Part shown: positions 62,712 through 64,000 of the stretch, one piece after another
Position numbering within the stretch: position 1 is the stretch's first letter
How the letters are laid out: every line of letters starts with the position of its first letter
Source of the DNA: an uncultured Clostridia bacterium
GTDB lineage: Bacteria; Bacillota; Clostridia; Christensenellales; Borkfalkiaceae
Direction: 5' to 3'
Assembly (NCBI GenBank): GCA_934247225.1
Contig: CAKQJE010000002.1
Coordinates: forward strand, 1 to 64,000
Length of the DNA: 64,000 bases
Translations under genes and position numbers: made by a program
The notes under the pieces: generated by a model
Database searches by the model: none
What the model saw: the letters and a program-made list of their open reading frames with translations, nothing else
What the model was told of the DNA's origin: nothing

Positions 62712-64000
62712 TTACGGCCTTCTTTCGCAAAATTTTACCAATTCACAAAAATCAAATAACTCTTGTTTGTTCGGTATATGTTGCAACTTAAACTGCCAGT
62801 TCCCCTCGCTTGTAGACGGCATATTCATTCGCGCGCGGCTTCCAAGCAGTAAAATATCCTGTATCGGTATTATGGCAAGATACGCCAAACTGCGCATTGT
62901 AAGCAACATTACCGCTTTTGCCATTTCTATTTTATTTTCAAGAAAACATTGAACATCTCCCTCTTTTAGTGTTCCCTCTAAACTCTCCTTGAAAATATTA
63001 TATTCGCCGTCTTTTAACTTACTAATATAACCTAATAACGTATCGTTATCGTGCGTACCCGTATAGCAGACGGAATTTTCCTTGATATTTTTCGGTAAAT
63101 ACGGATTTTTCTTATTACCGTCAAACGCAAATTCCATAACTTTCATACCCGGATAGCCGGTTTCGTCCATAAGACGGTAAACACCTTTATCGAGAGAACC
63201 GAGATCTTCCGCTATGATATTCAGCTTTCCTAAAATACTTTCCGCTGTGCGGAATAATTCATACTTCGGGCCGTGTTTCCATTTCCCCTTGACGGCTGTC
63301 GTTTCCCCCGCATCGATTTCATAATACCTGTCAAACCCGCGGAAGTGATCGACTCGCACTACGTCGTATAATTCAAACGCCTGACGGAATCGTTCCACCC
63401 ACCATAAATAGCCTTCTTTTTTATGAACCGACCAATTATAAACGGGATTCCCCCATAGCTGCCCCGTTGCGGAAAAATAGTCGGGCGGAACTCCCGCTAC
63501 CTTTTTCAAACTACGGTCCGTATTTAATTTGAACAGCTTTGGATTCAACCATACGTCCGCGCTGTCGTAAGCGACATACAGCGGTATATCGCCGATGATT
63601 GAAACGCCTTTCTTGTTTGCGTACCGTTTCAGCGTATTCCATTGTTTGGAAAACTCATATTGCAAAAACTGCCAAAACAGATATTCTTTTTGATTTTCGG
63701 CCTTGAACTTCCGCAAGCTCCGTTTTTTTGCGAATTTATATTCGTCCGGCCATCGGTCAAAGGATACCCCGCCGAACTTCTCCTTGATTGCCATAAATAA
63801 AGCGTAGCCGTCAAATCTTCCATTTTCGACAAAGGATACAAAGTCGGCGTTTTGTATATCAAATCGCTCGTAAGCCTTCCGAAGAACGGCATATTTGTTT
63901 TGATATAAAAACGCATAGTCAATTTTCGATTTTGTATTACGGCAGACCGATAACTCTGATTTTTTCAGCAAACCTTCTTTTACCAAAATGTCAAAATCAA
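62712..64000 (-). CDS. malQ: 4-alpha-glucanotransferase (amylomaltase), 5' end beyond the window
   Basis: GH77 disproportionating enzyme of maltodextrin metabolism. Visible: IIGDIPLYVAYDSADVW, VAGVPPDYFSATGQLWGNPVYNW, the nucleophile Asp in VVRVDHFRGF, the acid/base Glu in IIAEDLG and the THDNDTLLGY motif with the third catalytic Asp. The frame stays open to base 64000 (DFDILVKEGLL), so about 60-70 N-terminal residues lie outside. The C-terminus is short of nothing obvious. Lies downstream of a mobile-element scar and may be the end of a starch or glycogen operon. Confidence 0.93.
   Translation of the reverse strand, partial: DFDILVKEGLLKKSELSVCRNTKSKIDYAFLYQNKYAVLRKAYERFDIQNADFVSFVENGRFDGYALFMAIKEKFGGVSFDRWPDEYKFAKKRSLRKFKAENQKEYLFWQFLQYEFSKQWNTLKRYANKKGVSIIGDIPLYVAYDSADVWLNPKLFKLNTDRSLKKVAGVPPDYFSATGQLWGNPVYNWSVHKKEGYLWWVERFRQAFELYDVVRVDHFRGFDRYYEIDAGETTAVKGKWKHGPKYELFRTAESILGKLNIIAEDLGSLDKGVYRLMDETGYPGMKVMEFAFDGNKKNPYLPKNIKENSVCYTGTHDNDTLLGYISKLKDGEYNIFKESLEGTLKEGDVQCFLENKIEMAKAVMLLTMRSLAYLAIIPIQDILLLGSRARMNMPSTSEGNWQFKLQHIPNKQELFDFCELVKFCERRP

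Overview
The window looks like chromosome from an uncultured, probably gut-associated Firmicute of the Clostridia. NrdR, a VanW protein, a YoaP-type acetyltransferase, lipobox signal peptides, AAGGAGG-type ribosome-binding sites and sigma-A promoters (TTGACA, 16-17 bp, TATAAT) all point that way. Several InlB-type and cadherin-like surface proteins and many sugar-uptake genes suggest life on host or plant glycans. I cannot name a genus. No rRNA, tRNA or CRISPR array was seen.

Bases 1-14,700 are a housekeeping and stress region. On the minus strand are a lipoprotein, nrdR, the prfB-tsaD operon (prfB has an intact programmed +1 frameshift), a FtsX-type ABC pair, a YugP-like zinc protease and an ABC-2 efflux operon with a DUF2975-like protein. 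On the plus strand are a DUF1294 membrane protein, a membrane-flavodoxin fusion, a VanW protein, and a GNAT/YoaP gene followed by ogt. Three separate promoters (flavodoxin, ABC-2 operon, GNAT-ogt) carry the same 18-bp element just downstream of the -10 box. This suggests an undescribed small regulon.

Bases 14,700-62,080 are a very large glycan-uptake region built from three modules. Each module has one sugar-binding lipoprotein, two ABC permeases and no ATPase gene, plus large secreted proteins and enzymes. Module 1 (31.6-14.7 kb, minus) has a GH130 phosphorylase, binding protein, two permeases, a 1,413-residue Ig-like protein, a DUF4838 lipoprotein, two Ig/cadherin-type lipoproteins and a GH1 enzyme. 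It is divergent from an AraC regulator and a phosphohexomutase; the mutase could take up the mannose-1-phosphate a GH130 enzyme would release. Module 2 (47.4-34.7 kb) has a ROK repressor with visible operators, a binding protein, a TIM-barrel lipoprotein, two permeases separated by a surface-protein gene, a second surface protein and a GH20 hexosaminidase. Module 3 (58.5-48.2 kb) has a 1,343-residue repeat protein, binding protein, two permeases, a secreted tyrosine-phosphatase lipoprotein and a second TIM-barrel lipoprotein. It is divergent from a second AraC regulator, and a GH78 rhamnosidase follows. Three surface proteins of modules 2 and 3 end in the same unusual tail: a Cys-containing G-C-x-(G/S)-S motif, a hydrophobic segment and a basic end.

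Mobile-element debris lies at 47.5-48.2 kb (a 43-codon ORF and a 153-bp repeat also present at 34.5 kb) and at 62.2-62.6 kb (the C-terminal end of a tyrosine recombinase). The window ends inside malQ. A 12-base sequence, TAATCGACTTAT, occurs exactly seven times and twice more with one mismatch, inside and between genes. This is far above chance and is one of the more interesting unexplained signals here.
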